Shown here piece after piece: positions 35,404 through 46,663 of a stretch of DNA of 64,000 nt; position 1 is the stretch's first letter; the number at the start of each line of letters is the position of its first letter. This DNA comes from Xestospongia bergquistia (lineage: Eukaryota > Porifera > Demospongiae > Haplosclerida > Petrosiidae), in NCBI GenBank assembly GCA_963965975.1, contig OZ014411.1:23171249-23235248 (forward strand). Reading direction: 5' to 3'. The notes below the pieces were generated by a model that made no database searches, was not told the DNA's origin, and worked only from the letters and a program-made list of their open reading frames with translations. The position numbers were made by a program, and so were the translations under genes.

Positions 35404-35800
35404 TTAGAGATTCTTTGTTATAAATATTACATTAGTAAAGTGTATTATTATATTCTGTGAGTTCATCAATAGCAAGTGTATACATTTCATGTTGATGTAT
35501 CTATAGGAAATCTCATATAACACACTTGAAGAAATGAACTTGAATGATTGAGCTATATACTGATTATTATAATTATTCAGATTTTTCCATGATTTTGGGT
35601 CTGGATTGAAGTCCAAGTCAAATTCTGAGTCACTAGTAGTGCTAATAAGATCTGAACCGTCTGATAGTGCTAAGATAGTTTTAATTTTCTCTAACTCATC
35701 TTCAGTATCCGATAAATCTGAAGTTTCTGATTCAAATATAGAGTTATATGTTTGAGAAAGATCTTGATTAGCAAACCGACAATTGCCATACGCTATGCAA
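35404..35800 (-). pseudogene. Acidic coding remnant, possibly transposase N-terminus
   Basis: From about 35790 to 35404 one minus frame reads through an acidic Ser/Asp segment (NSIFESETSDLSDTEDELEK, then SDSEFDLDFNPDPKSWKNL) into a hydrophobic tail. Acidic N-termini of this kind precede the core of some DNA transposases such as piggyBac, but no catalytic region follows. No gene is assigned. Confidence 0.25.
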
Positions 35801-35865
35801 GTGGGTTGAGCTTAAATTTTTTAACCCTTTTGTCATCATCATTATTGTCCTACGCCTCGTCCAAA

Positions 35866-35948
35866 AAAATAGCCCGGCGCGGTACGAGTTACATAGTATA
35901 ATACCGCCCCTACGGAAAGAAAGGGGAAGAGGCGGGACGTACTAAGAG
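35866..35948 (+). promoter_or_regulatory. GC-rich leader upstream of the Death-DUF4384 gene
   Basis: An abrupt GC-rich patch (gcccggcgcggtacg, taccgcccctacgg) ends at the ATG at 35949. This is unusual in such AT-rich DNA and fits a CpG-containing promoter or 5' UTR. No defined factor site is claimed. Confidence 0.35.
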
Positions 35949-38024
35949 ATGGCTGAAGCACAATCAGGTAAGTGCCTTTACAATAAAATAACAAACTATA
36001 CTGTCCATCTATAAGCTTTGATAATGTCTTGTGCAATTGTTTATGATATGACACGCGTATTAATTATAATATATCTTTTAGATGACAAGTCAAAGGCTTT
36101 AACTACTAATAACATTATTCGACTTCTTCAACGTAACAACTTCAGATTCAGTAAATATTGGAGAGGTGTAGCCAGAGACCTTAATGTATCTCTTGAAGAA
36201 AGAGCAGAACACCAGCTCTCGGCACTTCATCTTGATGCTGACTTTTCGTACTATTTAGAAGAAATTATTGATCATTGGCTAAGAAACAGTGATGAACCAT
36301 CATGGGAGAAGTTAATTGAAGTGATTGCTAAGTTTGAGAAGAATACTGCTAGGAACATGAAATCTTATTTAGGAATTGCAGATGTATTTAAAGGTACATA
36401 TTTTCTATAGTATTTGATTTGCATTAAAACTAAATTTGGATTTGCTAGAAACTATACTTGGGAAGCAACTGATAACAATATTGTCATATTATCTTTAAAT
36501 ACAGGTATATATCATTCTATGTCAGTTGACAGTGATCCTCGATGTGAACAAGTCTCCAGCAGCACTTTCTCATCTACCACTCCTGCTTCTGTGAAGTTAA
36601 CATCTGACGAGACCACACCAATTTCTTCTTCTTCAATGACAACAGCTGCATCTATCACAGCAGTACCTACTGCTATGATGCCCACTGTCACTCCAATTTC
36701 ATTAAGTATAAATACAGAAGCAATACCAGCTACAAAGCAAAGTTGTGATGACAGTAAGTATGTACAGCAAATGTCAAACAATGATGTCAATGCCTTTGGA
36801 AATTGTTCCATTTATAATTATAGTCAGGACAATCATGAGTACAATAATTATTATGGATACAATATGCAATGTTGTAAGCAAGCCCAAGGCCATTGGCTCA
36901 AGAGCTCCTTAGAATCGCTATGAAAATCGATTGGTTGATTGACCAATCCAATGTTATGTTACATATAATACATGACAAGTCATGTTGAGATAATAGCCAT
37001 CTTCTATATACATGTAGTGTATTTCCTTTTTGTGTTTGTACTTTAGTAACAAGGAAGGGTAGGGCACCAGTTGAGTAGTTGTCAACTTTTGGTTACACTA
37101 TTAGTTATGTCTGGCAGTTGTGGTATAATAGTAATTAAAGTACAGTATTGTTTACTACTTTTCTGCATCTCATTATGTAACAAAAATGACAATGGATTGG
37201 TTAACTCAACCAATTCATTTTACACTGATATTGCTTTCAGCCTTCACATAATGATCAGCTATATATCATGTTATTGGGTACCAGTATAGGTACTTCTACA
37301 TTTTATTGTCTGAGATAGACTATTGAAAGTAAAAATGTGTTATATAATCTAGTTTACACTAGTCATTTCACTATGAAAACACTACTCAATACTATCATTA
37401 TTTAAACATAACAATAGGACAACTCATTGCACACATTGTATAAATTTTCATTTTTTTATTAACACAGATCCTAAACTAGTAGATCTCTTTAAGTCAATGA
37501 CAATAGAGGATGATCAGCAAATTGAGATAAATTGCAAAGTTTTTAATGCTGATACTAATGAATTAATTCAATCCACTAGAGATCCACTTACAAGAGACAT
37601 CAAAATAGCACGTCGCCGACCACCTCGTGTTCAAGAATTTTCCTCTGATTCAGTGAAAATTGGCACAAGCATTCGTCTCGAAATTACATCTGACAGTGAT
37701 TGCTATCTCTATGTATTAAATGTAGGCACGTCTGGCAAGACAAGTTTGTTACTACCAAATGAGTACGAGCGTGACCATTACTTTCATGCCAATCAAACTT
37801 ACTATCTTCCTGGTGAAGATTTTGGATTTGAAATAGAGGGTCCATCTGGAAAAGAAACTATTCAAGTTTTGGCCTTTTCACAAAAACAATCTGACTTGGA
37901 TAAATTGTATGGTGAAGTTATTCATGAAAAGGAACTGTATCGTGATATTACTGTTCGACGTAAAGCCAAAGTTCCAGTGGATAAAAAGGGATATGCTCAA
38001 GTACAGTTTGATGTAATCGTATAA
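35949..38024 (+). CDS. Death domain-DUF4384 protein, copy 1
   Basis: Four exons, 35949-35967, 36082-36393, 36505-36753 and 37468-38024, all joined in phase 1, give 378 residues. Exon 2 is a Death domain (about 15-100; RFSKYWRGVARDLNVSLEER, SWEKLIEVIAKF). Exon 3 is a Ser/Thr-rich linker of about 80 residues. Exon 4 is a DUF4384 domain (about 235-330; GTSIRLEITSDSDCYLYVLN, LLLPNEY, YYLPGEDFGFEIEGPSGKE). DUF4384 is mostly bacterial and often follows caspase-like peptidase domains. The Death domain implies recruitment by Death-fold adaptors in the cytosol. The stop at 38024 is 283 bp before the start of the TPR-CHAT gene on the same strand. Function is inferred from domain company only. Confidence 0.87.
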
Positions 38025-38307
38025 TGGGAAACACCTTTATATAATTCTTAACAAAAAATCTTCTTATAAAATTTATCATCATCATCAACTTTAAAATATT
38101 CTTAACATTATGAGCAGCTCTACACAGTATACTTTTTTTCTATTATAGTCACATGATCAGTTACCTTATTTTGATCTAATGCAATCTTATTTTTAAAATA
38201 TATCAGAGCTTTTTATATTGATAAAGAAGCTATTGCTATAAATTACGTGTATAATAAACTATGTTGTATATAACAACCCCTCCTCTTTCCTTTAATTTGT
38301 ATTCAAA

Positions 38308-41300
38308 ATGGAGTACCTTATCGAGGAACACAAGATTGTTAGTAATTCTCACCTTGAAGAAATTAGAAAAGAACTGGACAGTTTGAGAAATAAAGGAGAA
38401 AAAATCGTTGATTCAATGTCTGATATTTCTTCAAAGAAATTGGGTATGTTCCTTTTTGATAGTTTGGATCATTTTTTGAGTCAATGTTATATGATGGATC
38501 TCGTTTTAGATACCATGTTAACAAGAATCAAAGAATTAAAGGTTACAAATGTATTCGCAGCAAAGTATCTATGTCAACGGTTGTTAGATGCTTCAGACAC
38601 TGCTGTTATACAAGTAAATACACTAGATCAACTAAATCTTGTGTACTGATACATATCTATTGTTTATTTAATAGATATGTGCTCAATATGGGTGGATATT
38701 GGATGAGTGCACTGTATTTGGATGAGTCCAATAGTTGAGCCTAATTCATATAAAACAATCAAATATCAAGCTATATATTTGACAGTCAGCCATTTAATGA
38801 GAGGTTTATTGTATAGTACCATTCATAGATATGGTAGAGTATTAAGAAAGAGGGGATTACAAGCTAAGCAGGGGTATATTGTACTTTTTAATGTTTTTAT
38901 ACCCAAATTATTTTACATTTATGTAATATAATAACAAGAAGATAGATTTTTTTAGCATCCCCTAAACAGCTGACATGCTGACAATTTAAATAACTTATCG
39001 ACTCCCGTATAGAAAAGTGTGCTTATAGAAAAATGCATAATATTATGTAGTAAATAAGTCTATTTCAACTAGAAACTCACTCTCACTTATGAGCTTTGTG
39101 ACATCCTCTTTTTGGTTGGTCCTTTCTCTGAGGTAGCAACAAACCTAGAAGAATTGTTGACAAAAGATATTGATAAAGGTAATATGTTAATTGTATATGC
39201 ATACGGATGTACATTAATTAGAGTTTCAAGAGTCAAATAATATTGTCTGTAATGGTAGATACCATCATCTCTATTTCCTAATTGTTAGACCTTAATCATG
39301 ATAGCACCCATTTCAAAAATAGTGGCAGTTACATGACCTGTTATTTAGCTAATACATGTTTATACATAATATGTGTACAGAGAATACTATTTGGTTACTA
39401 ATGTATTATGAAATAAATGGTTATGTAGGTACATAAATGGAAAGAATAGCCTTTTATGGATTATAGTTGAACATTGTTTTATACTTTATGATTGAAGTAC
39501 TGTAAATTGTAATCATGTTTGTTTCTTTATTAATAGATATGCAATACAAAGTGTGCCTTTTACTTGGACATACCTATCGAGTGATTGGAGAAATTGATAA
39601 AGCCAAGAAGTACTACAAAAAAGCTGAAACTATAGGGAAAGATGACTGTATGGAAGATTGTGTTACGTTGGCAGTTATTTATCAGCAGATGTGTGTGTAT
39701 GCCACAGGAAACAACAACGAACCAATTGAGAAGTTGAATCCTCTTGTTTCAAACAATGCACTTAGTGTGTCTACTAGAGGAATATTGCATCAAGTATTAG
39801 GCAATGTGTATAGATCTGCTGCAGACTGGCATCGTTCAAAGTACCACTTTAATGAATCTATTTGTCTAGCAAAGGAAGAAAATGATCAACACAAAGTAAT
39901 GGAGCGGGTAGCAGAGCTAGGTAGAGTTTATCGTTCATCAGGTTGCCACAGTGAAGCATTGACGCGTCAAGAAGCATTTTTAAAATTTTCTGTTTGTCAT
40001 GGCTACCTCTATAGTATAGCAGCTGCTTGTGGTTATATAGGCTTCACTTACTATTCAATGGGTAAAAGCCATTATAAAGATGCTGTGAAGTTTCTTTATT
40101 GTAGGCTTGAACTTAGTAGAAATGAATTAAATGATGTAGCTGGATATAGATGGTGCTTAAACAACCTTGGTAAAGTGTATCTTGGTTTAAATGAGCATAA
40201 GTTATGTATGAAACTCTTTACAGAATCTGCTGAAATAGCTAAAGACATTGGTAACATGCTTGGCTTGGGTACAGCATATGGTAACTTAGGAACAGCCTGC
40301 AGGGCTGTTGGTAGGCATGATGAAGCCATAAAGTACCACAAACTTTATTTGCATGACATAGCAGAGAAAACTTCAGATACTGGAGGTGTTTCTATAATGC
40401 AAAATGAGTTGATACTGGATTATCTTTTCATCTACAAAGAGAAAAAAGAAAGGGCTGAAAAAGAGAGTATGCTTGAAACTGCCAGATGGTATGCATGTCA
40501 AGCTTTGAGGACAGGTTTAGAGGTTAGGTCAAGGCTTAGTAAAGATGATGATCTCCTAAAAATTGGTAATTTTGAGAAGAATCAAGCTAGAACATATGCT
40601 TTGCTACAGTTTATTCTTGTTGAACAAGGAGAATATAAAGCTGCACTTCTGGTTTCTGAGCTTGGTAGAGCACGAGCCTTGGCAGATTTAGTTGAGGAAA
40701 AATTGAAGGCTTTTAGTCAATTTCTTAGTGATATCATTGATGTTTTCAACCAAGATGGTAGCTTTAATTGTAAGCAAATGTCATCAGCAATGGTACAGCT
40801 AAACTCACTACTTCAATCATTGAAGTCTCATTTGCTAATCTATTCAATAGTCGATAATCCATTGAATGGTAAGGAGACTTTGCTTTATACGTGGTATGTA
40901 CATCCAGTTTCTGATTGTCTTACTGATGAAGTAAGAATATATTTCAATCAAGTGTCATTAAGTCAAAAGAATGGAGACAAAGCAGAATGTTTAGCATTTA
41001 ATGAAGAGTATGTTACTAGTCTTATGCATGAAGTGCGAAGTACAAGTTCTCAATTGATAAAGACAGCTGAATCTGGCATAGATACTGTAACATCTAGAGA
41101 TATCATTCGTAGAAAGATGGCTGTAGTAGCTAGTGAAAAATCACCTCAGCCTGAAAAGAGGAAAGACAAACTTGAAGAACTATATTCACTGTTAATTGAG
41201 CCCATGTCAAAGCATATGCTTTCTAAAGATGCTGATGTCACAAGACTCATCATAATTCCTCAAGGTTTTCTTTTTAGTGTGCCATTTCCTGCTCTCAAGG

Positions 41301-42058
41301 GACCTGGGCATTACTTGATTGAAAAATTTATTATAAGTCTATCACCCTCTATCTATCTTCTTCAATTAGCTTTGAAAAAGGAGAAATTAAAGTTTGGTTC
41401 TGACGTTCGAGCTGACCTATCTGTTCTAGCTGTTGGCAACCCTAAGATGCCACTTGATGAAATAGAACAGTTACCTGGTGCTGAAAACGAAGCCAAATCC
41501 ATTATTGACATTGTTTCTGGTAAGTTGTTATGTGGTGTCGAAGCCACTAAGGCAGATGTTGTTAATAGTCTGCCTCATTTCTCAGTAATACACTTAGCCA
41601 CTCATGCAATATTAGAAGACTCGCTGTCTGATCACCTAGCCAGCTCTGAGTTGATGAGCTCTAAGAGTGATGGAGACTATGGCATTAAAGGTGCTATAGT
41701 ATTGGCAAAATCTAATTCTTCCTGTAGTGGGGTGCTTACAAGCTCTGAAATTAAAGAACTTAATCTTGACTGTGAATTGTTTGTTCTCAGTTGCTGCAAT
41801 ACTGCTCGAGGTAAAGTGACACAGGATGGCATACTTGGGTTGTCAAGATCGCTGATGTGTGCTGGTGCTACTAATATGATTGTTACACTTTGGCCCATTC
41901 ATGACTCTTCAACAGCATTGTTAATGAAGAACTTTTACACTGACTACAAGCTAAGTCGGGATGCTCCTGCTGCTCTGCGTCATAGTATGCTTTCTTTGAT
42001 AAAGAAACAGTACAAAGTTGAGCGTTGGGCTGCCTTTTGTAATTTAGGAATTCAATAA
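38308..42058 (+). CDS. TPR-CHAT caspase-fold peptidase
   Basis: Exons 38308-38613, 39073-39178 and 39537-42058 join (phases 0 and 1) into 977 residues. The N-terminal 135 residues are helical. TPR-type repeats follow from about 140 to 480 (LLLGHTYRVIGEIDKAKKYY, LNNLGKVYLGLNEHKL, YGNLGTACRAVGRHDEAIKY). The C-terminal CHAT domain (about 690-970) has IIIPQGFLFSVPFPAL, VIHLATHA with His about 827, ELFVLSCCNTARGK with Cys about 891, and GLSRSLMCAGATNMIVTLWP. These are the two catalytic landmarks of CHAT, a relative of caspases and separase, so the site looks intact. In bacteria TPR-CHAT proteins act as effector peptidases in defence. Animal CHAT proteins are little studied. The start is the first ATG of the upstream frame, just after a cttcctctt-rich leader. 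Confidence 0.87.
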
Positions 42059-42094
42059 CACTTTATTTTAAAAGTACTAATTTTATCCTTTTAA

Positions 42095-42100
42095 AATAAA
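42095..42100 (+). terminator. Poly(A) signal of the TPR-CHAT gene
   Basis: AATAAA about 37 bp after the stop codon; the corresponding sequence is kept in the duplicated tail at about 51320. Confidence 0.6.
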
Positions 42101-42379
42101 ACTTTTATTTATAGTCTTAGATTTAATTCTTGTGGTAACTTAAACCGTTAAATTCACAAATAACTAGAACTAGAACTGTCTACTACAGAACTGCAACAAC
42201 AAAGTGTAAATACAAAATAGAACAAAGACAAATGTAAAATAAATGATAATACATAGTGTAAGAATTGAGCATTAACACTATGTATACTAATGTCACCTAT
42301 AACAAAGAGATATAAGCACATATTAAATACAATCTATTCATTTCCCCTTTAATAAATTGGGCTAGTGAAGTTCTTAAAA

Positions 42380-42850
42380 GTATCGATCAAGTGTTCCACT
42401 AAGTAAGAACGTGGACCTTTGACAGATGTAACCTTTCAAGATAGCCATTGTTTATGATCTGGAAAATCACGAGTAAATACTGAATCACCAATTCAAAATG
42501 TTGTCTTTTTAAAATGGATGTCATGCTTATAGCTTCAGTAAGTCCAAATGTGAATTGGAAGTTTTCCAAATAAAAGTTCAGCTGGGCCAGTGCCAGTTAT
42601 TGCATGGGGAGCAATATGATAACTAAACAGGAAAAGTGCTATATAAGTGTTATTAATGAGAGAATCTGCTAACTGTTTCTTCATACTTTCTTTGAATGTC
42701 TGGGCTCCCTCTGCCAGAAAATTAGATAATAGGTGATATGCATGGAGCAGACCTAACATGTAATATTCTATTTTTCTTCATGAATTCTTTAACACAAAAG
42801 GGAAAGCTTCTACACCTGATCCAGTAACCCAATGACTCAAACTAAAATCA
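42380..42850 (-). pseudogene. LTR-retrotransposon integrase remnant
   Basis: A minus frame reads AEGAQTFKESMKKQLADSL and GTGPAELLFGK (about 42570-42715), the region after the integrase catalytic Glu. A shifted frame then gives GDSVFTRDFP and VTSVKGPRSYLVE (42380-42510), the integrase C-terminal domain. It is related to, but clearly different from, the element at 21-25 kb. LTRs were not seen. It is missing from the duplicate at 51.3 kb. Confidence 0.75.
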
Positions 42851-43265
42851 ATGCCTATTGAAAATAAAAGTTCCTCAGTAGTTAGTGAAGTAACTGTAAA
42901 TTATAATTATTTCCATACAAGCATTACCAATTCCTATTAAAACCACATCTGGGTGAAAGTGATCTCTGATGTCACTAGGAATATTTTTAGGTTCTACACA
43001 ACTCTTAATTGGGTAGTATTGTGATATCATTCTTTAAGGCAAAGCTACTATCTATAGAAGGATTATCAGAGTCATTTTACCCAGTCAATACTAGAATAGA
43101 TAGTGATTGAAAACAATGAGTGGGAGTATCCCACTTTTATATACAATTTACATTACACTTATGTAATACATGATATTATGGGTCAAGAGAAGACACCGCA
43201 TGTGTATTACAGGTACATATGGAGACTCTGTTATTTGAGTTCAGCAAAAGTACTTTACATCACAT

Positions 43266-43900
43266 TGTTTACTATCAAAATATGCATATATGCACTTATT
43301 TACTGTTCTTTGTCCTTTATATATGTATTCAATTAAGTAAAATGACAAATAAATGTTGTGTTATTTAAATCATCAAAACTACACAAAGAGTAATGATATT
43401 AAAATAAAATTAAAATTTGACATAATTGTTTTCTTTATTGTGCATTCAATGTATAATATTGTAGTTATGTTTTTAATAAGTATACATAGAGATTCTGTTA
43501 TTAGAACTACCCAAAACTAACTTAATTGGAGAAATCATTAATTTGGTAATTATGTTAGACATGAGATAGATATATGTTCAGTACAATATCTACTCAAAGA
43601 CGTAACACATGATGCATTGAGCTGAACAACAAAGAGAATAACAAAATAAGAATATATAATGGAAACTAAAATACTTATATATTAAAGCTTTATAAATCAC
43701 AATATACACATAACATGACTAAAAGTAACAATATGTAATGTGGACATTATAAATAAGATCTCTTAACATATACTGCACAAAACATGGTCATCTAGGTGCT
43801 ACTATTGTTTCTGCATTTCTTGTCATGTGATGGAAGACATACATGAGTGATGTTGGGAATCTCTTTAAGGTCTAACAAGTTAGTTGCATGAATGACTTTC
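43266..43900. repeat. Non-coding repeat shared with 51.3-52.4 kb and 60.5-61.5 kb
   Basis: Stretches such as cacttatttact.ttctttgtcc and gagattctgttatt.gaact match 51350-52430. Part of it matches 61280-61445. The other two loci carry about 600 bp (51487-52080; 60548-61270) that is absent here, which points to a deletion at this locus. Confidence 0.7.
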
Positions 43901-43919
43901 TACTAATACCAGTTATACA

Positions 43920-45240
43920 GAAGACTATTTTGTAATGCGTTCAGTTTGTGATGATCTACCTGACTTCAAGTCAATAAACCAATCTGCTGAGAACTTGTTT
44001 AGATATGGACATGTGCAGGTCATAAACCTTTGTAAGGCAGGCAAACATATATAGATCACTGCTAAATGTCTACCCAAGATGATGAAAGACAGAGTTTACT
44101 TTTAAGGATGGTTCTTGCATCAGAAGGGAATTAATGAAATTCTATATACAGTATGTGGCTGTCTGGTGATCTGCCATGATCAAATTTCCTGGCTTTAGAA
44201 GGTCTAAAACTCCACTATGTCTAGTGAGTTCTTTGTCCAAATTGAGCAAGGGAATAAAGATGACACAAATATAATCACGCCATCAAGTGAGATACCAATA
44301 AGATCTTTAAATGTGTTGTAATTCTAATAGTTAGAAAAATGTCATCTGCTGTAGCTTAGAAAGGTGAAGCTGGTCAATATAAATTTCAGTGGCATCCATG
44401 CAGCATATTACTCTTGTAGTCGGGTATTTGCTCTTAAACTCCTTTGACATGATTCCTTTTATCAGTGCTCTTAGAGGCCATAATGATACTTCTTTCAACT
44501 TCAAAAACAGGAAGTTAATTCAAGCAAGGATAATTCTAGAACAAGTTGTTTGGGATATACCAAAATGGTAAGCAAGGTCCTGTTCCAGTATTCCTAGCCA
44601 AAGATGAATTAATGTAAGAAAAAAGTTCTTCTTGTGAAGGTAATTATGTTCATGGTTGACAATGGTTACTTGTATTTTCACCAAGACTGTCCTCTCTGTG
44701 TATGCAAGAATAGCTCAAAAATATGGCTGGTCCTAAAAATCGATAAAAAGCTTCAACTGCTCCATAAGTAAGAAACGTTAACCCCATAAAGAATGCCAAC
44801 TTACAGTCACTTTCAATTGTTTAATCTTGACATTTCATCATTCATTTTCTTTAATTTTGCTCCAGAAATTAGGTCTTCTCTGTGGCAGAAGCCAACTCCA
44901 CCTTAATCTCATCAAAGTTCTCTTCTGTTTGTGTACAAACATCAACAACATGAACATTGTCAATAACAGTTGAGCTTTCAGTAGATGAAGAGGGGTTGCT
45001 TGGGAACTGTATGGCTAATACTTGGCTTCTAGATGGCTTTCTCTCATTAATTGGAGTTCGAGAGGTAAACAGGACTGGTAGATATAGAGAAGGAACTTCG
45101 TCAGGTTTCAATTTTCGTCCAGAAGCATTAACAAAGTGTTTACTGCAGACTCGTGTATTAGTGTTGATAGGCAAATCTGTCCTCCCAATAGCGTGGACCC
45201 ATTGCTTTATAAGAGATTTCTTACTTTAATGGCAGTCGAA
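43920..45240 (-). pseudogene. THAP plus DDE_Tnp_4-type DNA transposase, copy 1
   Basis: The 5' part (45240-44869) encodes a THAP zinc-finger tail: WVHAIGRTDLPINTNTRVC, SKHF, then KLKPDEVPSLYLP. Further on are a DDE_Tnp_4-like segment with DATEIYID (about 44390) and a lineage-typical LLEQDLAY block (about 44570). The N-terminal C2 of the THAP finger is not in frame, and the catalytic region has stops and gaps. The THAP-plus-DDE_Tnp_4 layout is known from Harbinger/ISL2EU-type animal transposons; I cannot place it finer. Confidence 0.72.
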
Positions 45241-45244
45241 AGAA

Positions 45245-46660
45245 AGAAAAGTGAGAGTTTCTAATAGAATTACTCGAACAACAGGGTATACAGCAGAAAC
45301 GAAATGCACATTCTATTTAACGAGTAACTCCGGGCCGTATTTCCTATTTAACAATTTCGTGAAACGAATACCCGAGTACGTATCGAGTAATGTTAAGCTA
45401 CCCGGTACTCGTTGGGTGTGGCTCAATAATGGCTGCCACTGACTTTATTTTTATTATTATCATTATTATATTAGTATTGTTAAGAAATAATAAATGCAAC
45501 AAAGTAGTTCTTACTTCAAAATCCTGAAAAAAGTCAGCAAGAAAGTAGATGGAAGAAGATAAGTTATGACCACATGGTAAGTAGCCACGCCCAAAATCAG
45601 TTTACACGAGGCAAAATGGCTGACTCTGAGATTCCAGGAAAGTCTGAATGCTGGAAATACTTTGATATACTACAGTAGTAAACTTGAAGAGGTTGTCTAT
45701 TAATTAATGGGTGTGATATTTTAGAGTACTCGAGTACTCGGGGGGAAAATGAGATAGAGTACTCGAATACAATTTTCACTACTCGTTTCAACCCTAGTAA
45801 TGAGTATTGCTAGGTCGTAGTGATAATGAATGTGGAAAATAGGCGCGACCTGCTCTTATGTTTATTCGCGAATGCTTAGTTGCAAGCAAACAACAAAAGT
45901 TACGCCCCTCGAAAATTTCCATGCTATACCGTATTTTGTCGTTTGAACGATCTTATCCAAGAACCTTCAAAGATATCCGTACTATTTTTCTGAAGTTCTT
46001 AAAATCTGAACCACAGACCTGAAGTCTATTCAAGACATTGTACTGGTAAGGTATTGAATTAATTTTAAAAGGCTGCTTCCAGCTTTATATATGGGCATGA
46101 ACATTTCTTGATATCCAGACCTAGCTAAAGAAATAAATTAAAGCACAGACTGCTGTTGATAGTGTTGTCTACTTTTTTTATTATTTATATTTACATTTAT
46201 ATATCACTGTAAAAATTGATTAGTTAATTTAACTAATATTATGATTATAATGTTGCAATTGTATGTATGACTTTGTACGTACAAAATTATTTAATCCAAA
46301 GTGAAAGAAAACATCATGTTTTCACTACTGTGGTACTATTAGATTGTTTGTTTATGTAAAAAAAACAAATAATTTGGTAGAAACATGCAAACTGTATCTT
46401 TTAACAGGGGATAATCTGAGGCATTTCAATATTTTTTAATTCAATTTGTGTGATTAGTAAGCTTCCCCTTACACAGATGCAATATAGTGTATATCTGACA
46501 TTTTAGATTAATATTTATTTTAAATAAAGTCCTCCTTTTATACAGGAACATGTGCATGCAGTTGTACAAACGTTAGTCAATAGCATTTAATGGTAGCCTA
46601 TGATTTCAGTAATTATAACACTTCTTATGAAGCCATGCTATAATAAATTTCTATTTACAA
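45245..46660. other. Upstream region of the second Death-DUF4384 gene
   Basis: It holds repeated actcg-rich patches (45285-45420 and 45715-45790, for example gagtactcgagtactcg), probably part of an eroded DNA transposon. A plausible 5' UTR exon ends at about 46046 (actg|gtaagg) and may splice to the ATG exon at 46664. A short MITE-like start lies at 46205. Confidence 0.4.
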
Positions 46661-46663
46661 TAG

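Noticed and set aside
35404-35830. piggyBac transposon with a ttaaccc end at about 35820
   Set aside because: The ttaaccc end would point away from the acidic frame, and no catalytic region or second end was found. Only a low-confidence remnant is reported.
39515-39536. Separate start for the CHAT gene at MFVSLLID
   Set aside because: This Met lies upstream of a clear aatag acceptor at 39536, and exons at 38308 and 39073 join in phase, giving a longer N-terminus.
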